Source of the DNA: AC-37 sp036382905
Lineage (GTDB): Bacteria > Actinomycetota > Thermoleophilia > Solirubrobacterales > Thermoleophilaceae
DNA: 14,979 nucleotides
NCBI GenBank assembly: GCA_036382905.1
Contig: DASVPL010000128.1
Coordinates: forward strand, 1-14,979
Reading direction: 5' to 3'
In this document: in pieces, positions 1 through 6,501 of the stretch
Numbering within the stretch: position 1 is the first letter of the stretch
Layout of the letters: each line of letters starts with the position of its first letter
Made by a program: the position numbers and the translations under genes
Notes under the pieces: model-generated
What the model was told of the DNA's origin: nothing
What the model saw: the letters and a program-made list of their open reading frames with translations, nothing else
The model's database searches: none

Positions 1-1
1 C

Positions 2-1306
2 GGCTCCGCCGCGCGCCCCGCACCGGGCGTCCTCGCCCTCGGCGCGCTCTGCGCGCTCTACATCGCCCTCGCGGTGCTCCCCGCGGCGGCCGGCTCGAAC
101 CTCGTGCTCGCCGTCGAGCACGGCGGCGGCTCGCCCGGCTGGCTGCTCGGGCCGCTGCGCTTCGGCGGCCTCGACGACGCCGACGGTCCCCTCGCCGGCC
201 CGCTGTTCTACGCGGGACTCTGGCTGGCGCTCGCCCTCTACGCGGCGGTGCTGCTGCGCGCCCGCGACGTCGGCCCGCGCGCCGCGCTCGGAGCCATCGC
301 GGGCCTGCACCTGCTGTTCCTGCTCGCGCCGCCGCTGCTGTCGCAGGACGTCTTCTCCTACATCGCCTACGCCCGGCTGGGCGTGGAGCACTCCCTCGAC
401 CCGTACACGCACGCGCCGGTCGACATCCCGAACGACGCCGTCTACCCGTTCGCCGGATCGAAGGGCGCGGAGTCGGTCTACGGCCCCGCGTTCACGCTGC
501 TGACCTACCCGCTCGCGCCACTCGGGGTTGCCGGCGCGTACTGGGTGCTGAAGGTGATCGCGGCGCTGTCGTCGCTCGGCATCGTGGCGTTCGTCTGGCG
601 CGCGGCGCGGCGGCTCGGTCGCGACCCGCTCCCCGCCGCGATGTTCGTCGGGCTGAACCCGCTTCTGCTCGTGCACGACGTGGCCGGCGCACACAACGAG
701 ACGCTCGTGGTGATGCTGACCACGGCCGGCCTCGCCGCGTGGGCGGCTGGCTCGCCGCGGGCGGCGTCGGCCTGGGGCACCGCGGCCGCGGGGCTGAAGG
801 CATCCGCGGGGCTCGTCGTGCCGTTCCTGATCGCCGCGGCCCGGCCGCGCTGGCCGGGCGCCCTCGCCGCCGCGGTGATCGCCGGGCTGGCGATCGTCGT
901 GCTCGCGCTCGCCGGCTTCGGCACCAACGCCCTCGACGCGCTCGGCGTGCTCAGCTCGAACCAGGACCGGACCTCGAGCTGGAGCTTCCCGTACAAGACC
1001 GCCGAGCTGCTGGGGGCGCTGCTACCGGGCGACCGGCTCGACTACCGCGGGCTGACCCGGGCCCTCTACGGCCTCGCGTTCGCCGCCGCGTTCGTGTGGC
1101 TGATGCTGCGCACCTGGCGCGGCGCGAGCCCGATCGCCATGGCGGGCTGGGCCACGCTCGCGATCCTCGTCGCCTCCGCCTGGCTCGTGCCCTGGTACGT
1201 CCTCTGGCTCCTGCCGCTGGCCGCGCTGGCCGGCGACCGCCGGCTCACGTGGGCGACCGTGGCGCTGTGCGCATGGATGCTCCCGATCGCGATCCCGCTC
1301 GACTGA
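2..1306 (+). CDS. Polytopic GT87/MptB-like mannosyltransferase (5' partial)
   Basis: Integral membrane glycosyltransferase of the GT-C type, most like the polyprenol-phosphomannose-dependent alpha-1,6-mannosyltransferases (MptA/MptB) and DUF2029/GT87 proteins. These extend cell-envelope mannans using a lipid-linked mannose donor. The reading frame is open from base 2 with no stop. The first internal GTG (base 74) falls inside a hydrophobic helix, so the true start lies upstream and at least 24 codons before it belong to the gene. About ten Leu/Ala/Val-rich membrane segments are visible. Near bases 338-382 is the motif LLSQDVFSYIAYARL, the loop with the catalytic-type Asp (QDV) and Tyr cluster typical of this family. 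Next come a conserved-looking GLNPLLLVHDVAGAHNE loop and a C-terminal SAWLVPWYVLWLLPL helix, also typical. thiL starts 4 bp after its stop. The exact sugar and acceptor cannot be told from sequence. The fold assignment is fairly safe, MptB itself less so. Confidence 0.75.
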   Translation, partial: GSAARPAPGVLALGALCALYIALAVLPAAAGSNLVLAVEHGGGSPGWLLGPLRFGGLDDADGPLAGPLFYAGLWLALALYAAVLLRARDVGPRAALGAIAGLHLLFLLAPPLLSQDVFSYIAYARLGVEHSLDPYTHAPVDIPNDAVYPFAGSKGAESVYGPAFTLLTYPLAPLGVAGAYWVLKVIAALSSLGIVAFVWRAARRLGRDPLPAAMFVGLNPLLLVHDVAGAHNETLVVMLTTAGLAAWAAGSPRAASAWGTAAAGLKASAGLVVPFLIAAARPRWPGALAAAVIAGLAIVVLALAGFGTNALDALGVLSSNQDRTSSWSFPYKTAELLGALLPGDRLDYRGLTRALYGLAFAAAFVWLMLRTWRGASPIAMAGWATLAILVASAWLVPWYVLWLLPLAALAGDRRLTWATVALCAWMLPIAIPLD

Positions 1307-1310
1307 GCCG

Positions 1311-2348
1311 GTGGCCGAGCGCGACCTGATCCGGGCGTTCCGCGAGCTGCTCGCGGTGCGCGGCGAGCGCGTGCTGCGCGCCAGTGGCGACGACGCCGCG
1401 GTGGTGCGAGCGGCGGGCGTGGCGGTCACGTCGATCGACTCCGTGGTGGACGGCGTGCACTTCGAGCGCGCCACCCACTCGATGGCCGACATCGGCCACA
1501 AGGCGCTCGCGCGCGGGCTGTCGGACCTCGCCGCGATGGGAGCGGCGGCCGGGGAGGCCTACGTGGCGCTCACGGCGCCGGCGGACCTGGGGGAGCGGGA
1601 CGCGATCGAGCTGGTGGGTGCGATGGAGGAGCTAGCGGCGGCCACCGGCACGACGATCGCCGGCGGCGACGTGACCTCCGGCCCCACGCTGGCGCTGGCC
1701 GTGAGCGTGACCGGCTGGGCGGAGTCCGAGCACGACCTCGCGTACCGCGATGGCGCGCGGGCGGGCGACCTGGTCGGCGTGACCGGCGAGCTGGGCGGAG
1801 CCGCCGCGGGCCTGCTCCTGCTGCGCGGCGGCGGGCAGGCCGCCGGAGCCGCGCCGGGCGCAGCCGCGCCTCCCGCCGGGCCCACGCCGCTCGCGGAGCA
1901 CGCCGGCCTCGCCCCCGCCGAGCGCGACGCGCTCCTCCTGCGCCACCGCCGGCCCGAGCCCCGGCTCGCCGCCGGCCGCGCGCTCGCGGCCGCGGGCGTC
2001 ACGGCGATGATCGACCTGAGCGACGGGGTGGCCACCGACGCCGGCCACATCGCGGCGGAGAGCGGCGTGGCCGTCGAGCTGCGGCTCGAGGCGCTGCCGG
2101 TCGCGGCCGGGGTCGAGCCCGTCGCGCGGGCGGCGGGGCGCGATCCGCTCGAGCTGGCGGCCGCGGGCGGCGACGACTACGAGCTGCTGTTCAGCGCGGC
2201 GCCCGGCGAGCGCGACACGATCGAGCGGGCCGCGCGGACCGCCGGCACCTGCGTGCGCTGGCTAGGCCGGGTCGAGACGGGGTCGGGCGTGCGGCTCGTC
2301 GGCCCCGGCGGAGAGCCGGTCGCCCTCGCGGGGTTCGAGCACCTCTGA
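1311..2348 (+). CDS. thiL: Thiamine-monophosphate kinase
   Basis: Cytoplasmic AIR-synthase-fold kinase that phosphorylates thiamine monophosphate with ATP to thiamine diphosphate, the last step of cofactor synthesis. Family motifs occur in order: SGDDAAVV (residues 25-32), SIDSVVDGVHF (41-51, the metal/substrate DGVHF loop), HKALARGLSDLAAMG (63-77), AGGDVTSG (117-124), DLSDGVATDAGHIA (235-248) and GGDDYELLF (286-294). The 345 aa are slightly longer than the usual 310-330. The excess is a low-complexity Gly/Ala/Pro insertion at about 173-207. The GTG at 1311 is chosen because it gives the usual ThiL N-terminus (E-x-DLI-x-x-F) and lies 4 bp after the preceding stop; no clear Shine-Dalgarno is seen. 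The last 87 bp overlap, on the opposite strand, the FlgM-like small gene. No other thiamine genes are in the window. Confidence 0.95.
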   Translation: MAERDLIRAFRELLAVRGERVLRASGDDAAVVRAAGVAVTSIDSVVDGVHFERATHSMADIGHKALARGLSDLAAMGAAAGEAYVALTAPADLGERDAIELVGAMEELAAATGTTIAGGDVTSGPTLALAVSVTGWAESEHDLAYRDGARAGDLVGVTGELGGAAAGLLLLRGGGQAAGAAPGAAAPPAGPTPLAEHAGLAPAERDALLLRHRRPEPRLAAGRALAAAGVTAMIDLSDGVATDAGHIAAESGVAVELRLEALPVAAGVEPVARAAGRDPLELAAAGGDDYELLFSAAPGERDTIERAARTAGTCVRWLGRVETGSGVRLVGPGGEPVALAGFEHL

Positions 2349-2462
2349 GCCCATCAGGAGGTCGCGGAGCGGGCCGCGGCTGAGCATGGCCCCCGCAACC
2401 GCGTGCGGATCGACCACGTACTCGCCCGCCCTGATCTGCCTCATCAGCTCGGAACGGTCCAT
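2262..2462 (-). CDS. Small FlgM C-terminal-like protein (putative anti-sigma factor)
   Basis: A 66-residue protein starting MDRSELMRQIRAGEYVVDPH. Residues 3-29 (SELMRQIRAGEYVVDP-x-AVAGAMLSR) match the FlgM C-terminal signature, in which a short helix is followed by I-x-x-G-x-Y-x-VD-x-x-x-VA-x-A-h-h. In flagellated bacteria this helix pair binds sigma-28. The FlgM N-terminal half is absent. The remaining 37 residues (GPLRDLL...RPRLDPA) are charged and match nothing I recognise. The ATG at 2462 lies 29 bp after the stop of the upstream membrane-protein gene, so the two are probably co-transcribed. A TACATT box 10 nt before the ATG could also serve it. The 3' part is antisense to the end of thiL. 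The nearest genes are not flagellar, so a sigma-28 target is unproven. It could be an anti-sigma factor for another group or simply share the helix motif. Confidence 0.6.
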   Translation of the reverse strand: MDRSELMRQIRAGEYVVDPHAVAGAMLSRGPLRDLLMGSEVLEPREGDRLSAGADEPHARPRLDPA

Positions 2463-2491
2463 CTCGTGACCCAATGTACGCCCATGCGCCC

Positions 2492-4282
2492 CTATCGGCG
2501 AATGCGCTCGAGAGGAGGACCCGCGGGCCCGCTGATCGGACGCTCGTCCGGCCCGGACCGCCGCCGCCCGCTCCGCGGCACCTTTGGCGCCCGCGGCTCG
2601 GACCGGCGCGCGTGCGCCACGACGATGCCGATCACCGACGCGAGGAGCCCCAGCGCCACGCAGCCGAGCAGCGCACTCGCGAGCCCCACGTGGTGGCCGG
2701 TCACGAGCAGGAACAGGTACCAGGCGCCGTCGAGCGGACCCAGCCGGAGGTGCTGGGCGTAGGTGAACACGATCAGGGCCGCGGGCAGCAGCCCGACGAG
2801 CGCCATCCACGCGCGGGTGCGCGCCGGCACGCCGGAGAGCACCGCGAGCATCCAGGCGTGCAGCGGGGGGATCAGCACCAGGCCCGTGTAGGGGTTGATC
2901 GCCCACGCGGTGAGCGCGAGGGCGCACAGCGCCAGCGTCACCACCACCGCGGCTCCGGGCGCGGCGGGGTCCGGGCGCGGGCGCTCGCCACGCCCGAGCG
3001 ACGTGCGCGTGACGATCCAGGCCAGCCCGATCGTGAGCGCCACCGCGGCAAGCACGCCGATCGCAGAGCCGTGGGCCTCCGCCGCACTCGGTTCGAGCGG
3101 CGCGGGTGGCGCGTCGTCGGCCAGCCCGACCAGCACGAGCAGCTCGGCGAGCGCGAGGCCGACCGCGAACGGGGCGATCCCCGCGGCGACCCATGGCAGC
3201 CACGGCAGCACGTCCTCGCCGCGCCGGCGCACACGCGCGAGCGCGTCGACTCCCGCGAACAGCACCGGGAGGATCAGCGTGAGCGCCAGGAGGGAGATCG
3301 ACCACGCGGGCGCCACGCGTCCGGCGAGCGTGATGTACGAGCGCGGCCCGCGCTCCGGCAGCCGCGCCTGCTCGTCGAGCGTGAACGTGAACCGCAGCGC
3401 CGCGCGGCCGAACTCCTCGTAGCGCTCGGTGGCGAGGTCCGCGAGGTCGCGCTGGTCGCGCGGGGGCGCCAATTCGCCGCTGGCGGACATGCGGATCGCG
3501 GTGAGGCCCTCCTCCATCAGCACCGCCTGCGGGCCGAGCCCGACCGGGAACGCGAGCCGCCCGAGTTGCGTGAGCGGGCTGCCGAAGCCGCCGCCGTCCT
3601 CACCCACCTCGTTGCGCAGCGCGTTCGCCGCGGTGCGGCGCAGCCCGATGCTGGCCCGCTCGTCGCTGTTGGAGGAGCCGATCAGCATCGGCCCGCGCGG
3701 CCGCCGCGCGCCCAGGTTCGACAGGACGATCACCGCGTCGACCGGCCCGGGGCCGGCGACGGTCCGCGCCAGGCGGCGCGCGCCCGCGTGCCCGCGCCCC
3801 GCGCCGTCGACCGAGGCGAGCACGATCGTCTTCTTCGTGGCGCGTCCCTCGAGCACGCGCCCGAACTCGATGAGCGCCGCCGTGTCGGCCGCGCTGCCGG
3901 TCGCGTCGGGCACCGACAGCGCGTCGCGCGAGACGAGCACCACCACCTGCCGCCGCGACAGGCCCGGGCGCCGGCCGAGCACGTTCACGAGCCGCACGCC
4001 CTCGTCCTCGAAGCGGTCCACCGTGGTGGTCAGGCCGAAGCGCCGGAACGCACCGGCCACGCGCTGCGCGACCGCGGCGTCGCCCGGAGTCCCGGCGCGG
4101 CGGTCCGGCGTCCGCTCCACGATCGCGCGCACGGTCTCCGCCGCGCTGGCGCCCTCGAACAACACGTCGGCCGGAGCGGCCTGCGGCAACGGCCGCGGCT
4201 GGCTCTCGAGCGCGAACATCGTGACGATGGCGGCCAGCAGCGCCGGGAGGAACGCCGCACGGTAGATGCGCGGTTCGATCAC
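2492..4282 (-). CDS. M28-peptidase-like (catalytically degenerate) polytopic membrane protein
   Basis: A 596-residue protein with three parts. An N-terminal signal anchor (about 8-25) comes first. Next is an extracytoplasmic M28-aminopeptidase-like domain (about 45-300). Last is a polytopic domain of roughly six helices (325-345, 361-388, 404-424, 444-470, 475-508, 520-558) with a basic/proline-rich cytoplasmic-type tail. The M28 relationship shows in RRAGTPGD (61-68), GRRPGLSRRQVVVLVSRD (103-120), PDATGSAADTAALIEFGRVL (125-144) and KKTIVLASVDGAGRGHAGAR (150-169). Against the family pattern the zinc ligands are missing. The His of H-x-D is Ser118, the bridging Asp of GAND aligns with Gly129, and the Glu-Glu pair aligns with Ala161-Gly162. 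Peptidase activity is therefore unlikely and a binding or scaffold role is more plausible (inference). The GTG at 4280-4282 precedes the hydrophobic anchor; the ribosome site is weak. It is transcribed divergently from the response regulator and is followed 29 bp later by the FlgM-like gene. Confidence 0.75.
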   Translation of the reverse strand: MIEPRIYRAAFLPALLAAIVTMFALESQPRPLPQAAPADVLFEGASAAETVRAIVERTPDRRAGTPGDAAVAQRVAGAFRRFGLTTTVDRFEDEGVRLVNVLGRRPGLSRRQVVVLVSRDALSVPDATGSAADTAALIEFGRVLEGRATKKTIVLASVDGAGRGHAGARRLARTVAGPGPVDAVIVLSNLGARRPRGPMLIGSSNSDERASIGLRRTAANALRNEVGEDGGGFGSPLTQLGRLAFPVGLGPQAVLMEEGLTAIRMSASGELAPPRDQRDLADLATERYEEFGRAALRFTFTLDEQARLPERGPRSYITLAGRVAPAWSISLLALTLILPVLFAGVDALARVRRRGEDVLPWLPWVAAGIAPFAVGLALAELLVLVGLADDAPPAPLEPSAAEAHGSAIGVLAAVALTIGLAWIVTRTSLGRGERPRPDPAAPGAAVVVTLALCALALTAWAINPYTGLVLIPPLHAWMLAVLSGVPARTRAWMALVGLLPAALIVFTYAQHLRLGPLDGAWYLFLLVTGHHVGLASALLGCVALGLLASVIGIVVAHARRSEPRAPKVPRSGRRRSGPDERPISGPAGPPLERIRR

Positions 4283-4312
4283 GATTCCGGGCCCGAGATG
4301 ACCGCTCCAACC

Positions 4313-4337
4313 TACAATCTCGCGGGTTAGGGAGGAC
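4313..4337 (+). promoter_or_regulatory. Candidate promoter -10 and Shine-Dalgarno of the response regulator
   Basis: TACAAT (4313-4318) is a near-consensus -10 box, and AGGGAGGA (4329-4336) is a strong ribosome site 4 nt before the ATG at 4341. A transcript starting near 4325 would have a leader of about 16 nt. No good -35 is seen at 17-bp spacing. On the other strand TAGGTT (4314-4309) fits TANNNT and could drive the divergent membrane-protein gene, so the two -10 boxes would overlap. Confidence 0.5.
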
Positions 4338-4340
4338 GGT

Positions 4341-5042
4341 ATGTCAACCGAGGCCCCCAGGATCCTCCTGGTGGACGACGAGCAGTCGGTTCAGACCCTG
4401 CTCTCGTACCCCCTGCGCAAAGAGGGGTACGACGTCGTTCCCGCCTCGACCGGCCGCGAGGCGCTCGAGCGCTTCCGCGACGCGCACTTCGACCTCGTGG
4501 TGCTCGACGTGATGCTGCCCGAGGTCGACGGCTTCGACGTGTGCAAGGAGCTCCGCGCGAAGAGCTCCGTCCCGATCATCATGCTCACCGCGAAGACCGA
4601 GGAGGTCGACAAGGTCCTCGGCCTCGAGCTCGGCGCCGACGACTACATCACCAAGCCGTTCTCGATGCGGGAGTTCTCGAGTCGCGTCAAGGCCGTGCTG
4701 CGTCGCGCCGGCCTGGCCCGCAACGGCGACGCGGTCGAGGAGCCGGTCGAGCACGGCGAGCTGCGGATCGACTTCGCCAAGCGCTCTGTCGAGCTGCGCG
4801 GCGAGCCGGTCCGGCTGACCTATGTCGAGTTCGAGATCCTGTCCGCGCTGGTCAGCAGCCCGGGGCGCGTGTTCAGCCGCGGGATGCTGCTCGAACGGCT
4901 CTGGGGCGACTCCGCCTACCGCGACCCGCGCACGATCGACGTCCACATCCGGCACCTGCGCGAGAAGCTCGAGCGCGACGCGCGCGAGCCCGAGCTGATC
5001 TTCACCGTGCGCGGGGTGGGCTACCACTTCCGCGACCGCTAG
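4341..5042 (+). CDS. OmpR/PhoB-family two-component response regulator
   Basis: Cytoplasmic DNA-binding response regulator of 233 aa, the standard length. The receiver domain (about 7-120) has the acidic pair D12-D13, phospho-acceptor D56 (VVLDVMLP), T83 (MLTAK) and K105 (YITKPF). The winged-helix effector domain (about 137-231) has RLTYVEFEILSALVSSPGRV, the recognition-helix region RTIDVHIRHLREKLE and the wing VRGVGYHF. The start is fixed by a strong Shine-Dalgarno. The downstream order is histidine kinase then HtrA-type protease, the same as mycobacterial mprA-mprB-pepD, so an envelope-stress role is the best guess. RegX3-, PhoP- or MtrA-type functions cannot be excluded from sequence alone. 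Its stop codon overlaps a 22-nt inverted repeat that may be a regulatory site. Confidence 0.95.
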   Translation: MSTEAPRILLVDDEQSVQTLLSYPLRKEGYDVVPASTGREALERFRDAHFDLVVLDVMLPEVDGFDVCKELRAKSSVPIIMLTAKTEEVDKVLGLELGADDYITKPFSMREFSSRVKAVLRRAGLARNGDAVEEPVEHGELRIDFAKRSVELRGEPVRLTYVEFEILSALVSSPGRVFSRGMLLERLWGDSAYRDPRTIDVHIRHLREKLERDAREPELIFTVRGVGYHFRDR

Positions 5043-5062
5043 AGGACCGGAACCGGTCCTCT
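5041..5062. promoter_or_regulatory. 22-nt inverted repeat between regulator and kinase genes
   Basis: Two perfect 10-nt arms, AGAGGACCGG and CCGGTCCTCT, are separated by AA. The repeat begins inside the TAG stop of the response regulator. As DNA it looks like a dimeric operator. It covers the place where the -35 of the candidate kinase promoter (-10 at 5068-5073) would lie. As RNA it folds into a 9-bp stem with a GAAC loop. There is no U-run after it, so a classical intrinsic terminator is unlikely. Confidence 0.6.
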
Positions 5063-5067
5063 GGGCG

Positions 5068-5073
5068 TACGCT
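5068..5073 (+). promoter_or_regulatory. Candidate -10 box for leaderless kinase transcript
   Basis: TACGCT fits the actinobacterial TANNNT -10 and ends 6 nt before the kinase ATG at 5080. That is the spacing expected when transcription starts at the start codon. No Shine-Dalgarno precedes this ATG, which fits. The -35 region would fall in the inverted repeat at 5041-5062. Confidence 0.45.
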
Positions 5074-5079
5074 GATCGC

Positions 5080-6501
5080 ATGCGGCTGCGGTCGCTGCAG
5101 AACAAGCTCGCGCTTCTCTTCCTCGCGATCACGGCGCTGGCGTTCGCGGCTGCGATCTTCGTGGTGCTGCCGCGCCTCGAGACGCAGCTCCAGGACGAGC
5201 GCGTCCGGGATGTCGAGCGCGTGGCGGAGTCGGGAACACCGCGGATTCAGCGGGTGGTCGGGCAGAACATCGCGGCCGGACAGCTCGACGAGCTGGTGCG
5301 CGCTGTCGCCGACGCCGGCTCGGTACGGGTCACGCTGCTCGGCACCCAGCGCTCGAGCACCGGCGGCACCGACTTCTACCCGCTGTCCGACTCGAACGCC
5401 GAGCGCCGCGTCTCACCGGACTACGACCTCGCGGCGGAGGCGTACCGCGCCAAGCGGCCCGGCGAGACCTTCCGCCGCCGCGCCGACAGCGAGGGACGGG
5501 TCGCCCAGGCGATCTTCTACCGCGGTCAGCCGGTCTGGATCGCGATCTACTCGCGCCCGTTCGAGGACGTGAGCGACTCCGTCGCGCTCGTTCGCAACCG
5601 GCTGATCCTCGCCGCCGTGGTGGCGCTGCTCGTGGCGCTGATCGGCGGGTTCCTCGTCGCCCGCGCGCTCGCGCGCCGAGTTCGGCGGCTCGAGCACGCG
5701 GCGCAGGAGGTCACCGCCGGCCGTCCGGTGCCGCCGCTGCCGGTGGACTCGAACGACGAGCTCGGCGAGCTCACGCGCGCGTTCAACGAGATGCAGCGCC
5801 AGCTCGCGGTGGTGGACCGCGCGCGCAAGGACTTCATCGCAAACGCCTCGCACGAGCTGCGTACGCCGATCTTCTCGCTCGCCGGGTTCGTCGAGCTGCT
5901 GGAGGACGACCAGCTCGACGAGGCCACGCGCCGGCACTTCCTCGAGACCATGAGGGAGCAGGTCGAGCGCCTCCAGAAGCTGGCCGTGGACCTGCTCGAC
6001 CTCTCGCGGATCGACGCCGGGTCGCTCCAGCTCGCCCCCGAGGACGTTGACCTCCGCGAGCTCGCCCGCGATGTCGCCCTGGAGTTCGCGCCGGCGCTCG
6101 ACCGCCATCGCACCGAGCTCGAGATGCTGCTGCCCGAGGGACCCGTCGAGGCGGTCTGCGACCGCGGGCGGACGGTTCAGATCCTTCGTATCCTGCTCGA
6201 CAATGCCCTCCGTCACACGCCGGAGGGCACCGACGTCACCGTGACCGCAGGGAGGCACAACGGCGCGGCCGAGCTCGCGGTCGCCGACACCGGCCCGGGC
6301 ATCGACCCCGCGGCGCGCCAGCAGCTCTTCGAGCGCTTCTACACGGCCGACGCCGCCCGCGGCTCGGGCCTCGGCCTGGCGATCGCCTGCGAGCTCGCCG
6401 AGCGGATGGAGGGCCGCATCGAGCTCGATGCGGCACCCGGCCGGACGGTCTTCAAGCTGGCGCTGCCGGCCAGCAGCGAGCCCGAGCCCGAGGTCTCGTG
6501 A
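5080..6501 (+). CDS. Membrane sensor histidine kinase
   Basis: A 473-aa sensor kinase, partner of the upstream regulator. Helix 1 is at about 9-30. An extracytoplasmic sensor region covers about 31-171 with no named fold recognised, and helix 2 is at about 174-195. The HAMP linker follows (about 196-248, with DELGELTRAFNEMQRQL). The dimerisation/phospho-acceptor domain has H258 in FIANASHELRTPIFSLAGF. The ATPase has its N box at LLDNALRHTP (372-381), G1 DTGPGI (403-408), an F box QQLFERFYTAD (414-424) and G2 GSGLGLAIA (428-436). All catalytic motifs are intact. The ATG at 5080 starts directly before the first membrane helix and lacks a ribosome site, with a possible leaderless promoter 6 nt upstream. 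The 3' end overlaps the protease start by 4 bp (GTGA), implying translational coupling. The MprB-like role is inferred from gene order. Confidence 0.94.
   Translation: MRLRSLQNKLALLFLAITALAFAAAIFVVLPRLETQLQDERVRDVERVAESGTPRIQRVVGQNIAAGQLDELVRAVADAGSVRVTLLGTQRSSTGGTDFYPLSDSNAERRVSPDYDLAAEAYRAKRPGETFRRRADSEGRVAQAIFYRGQPVWIAIYSRPFEDVSDSVALVRNRLILAAVVALLVALIGGFLVARALARRVRRLEHAAQEVTAGRPVPPLPVDSNDELGELTRAFNEMQRQLAVVDRARKDFIANASHELRTPIFSLAGFVELLEDDQLDEATRRHFLETMREQVERLQKLAVDLLDLSRIDAGSLQLAPEDVDLRELARDVALEFAPALDRHRTELEMLLPEGPVEAVCDRGRTVQILRILLDNALRHTPEGTDVTVTAGRHNGAAELAVADTGPGIDPAARQQLFERFYTADAARGSGLGLAIACELAERMEGRIELDAAPGRTVFKLALPASSEPEPEVS

Noticed and set aside
4288..4295. CGGGCCCG palindrome upstream of the response regulator
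   Set aside because: An 8-bp GC palindrome is expected many times in DNA of this composition.
2474..4330. 618-codon open frame on the plus strand, longer than the gene opposite
   Set aside because: Its product is Arg/His/Glu-rich with no domain, whereas the minus strand has a signal anchor, M28-like motifs and membrane helices. It is a GC-driven shadow.
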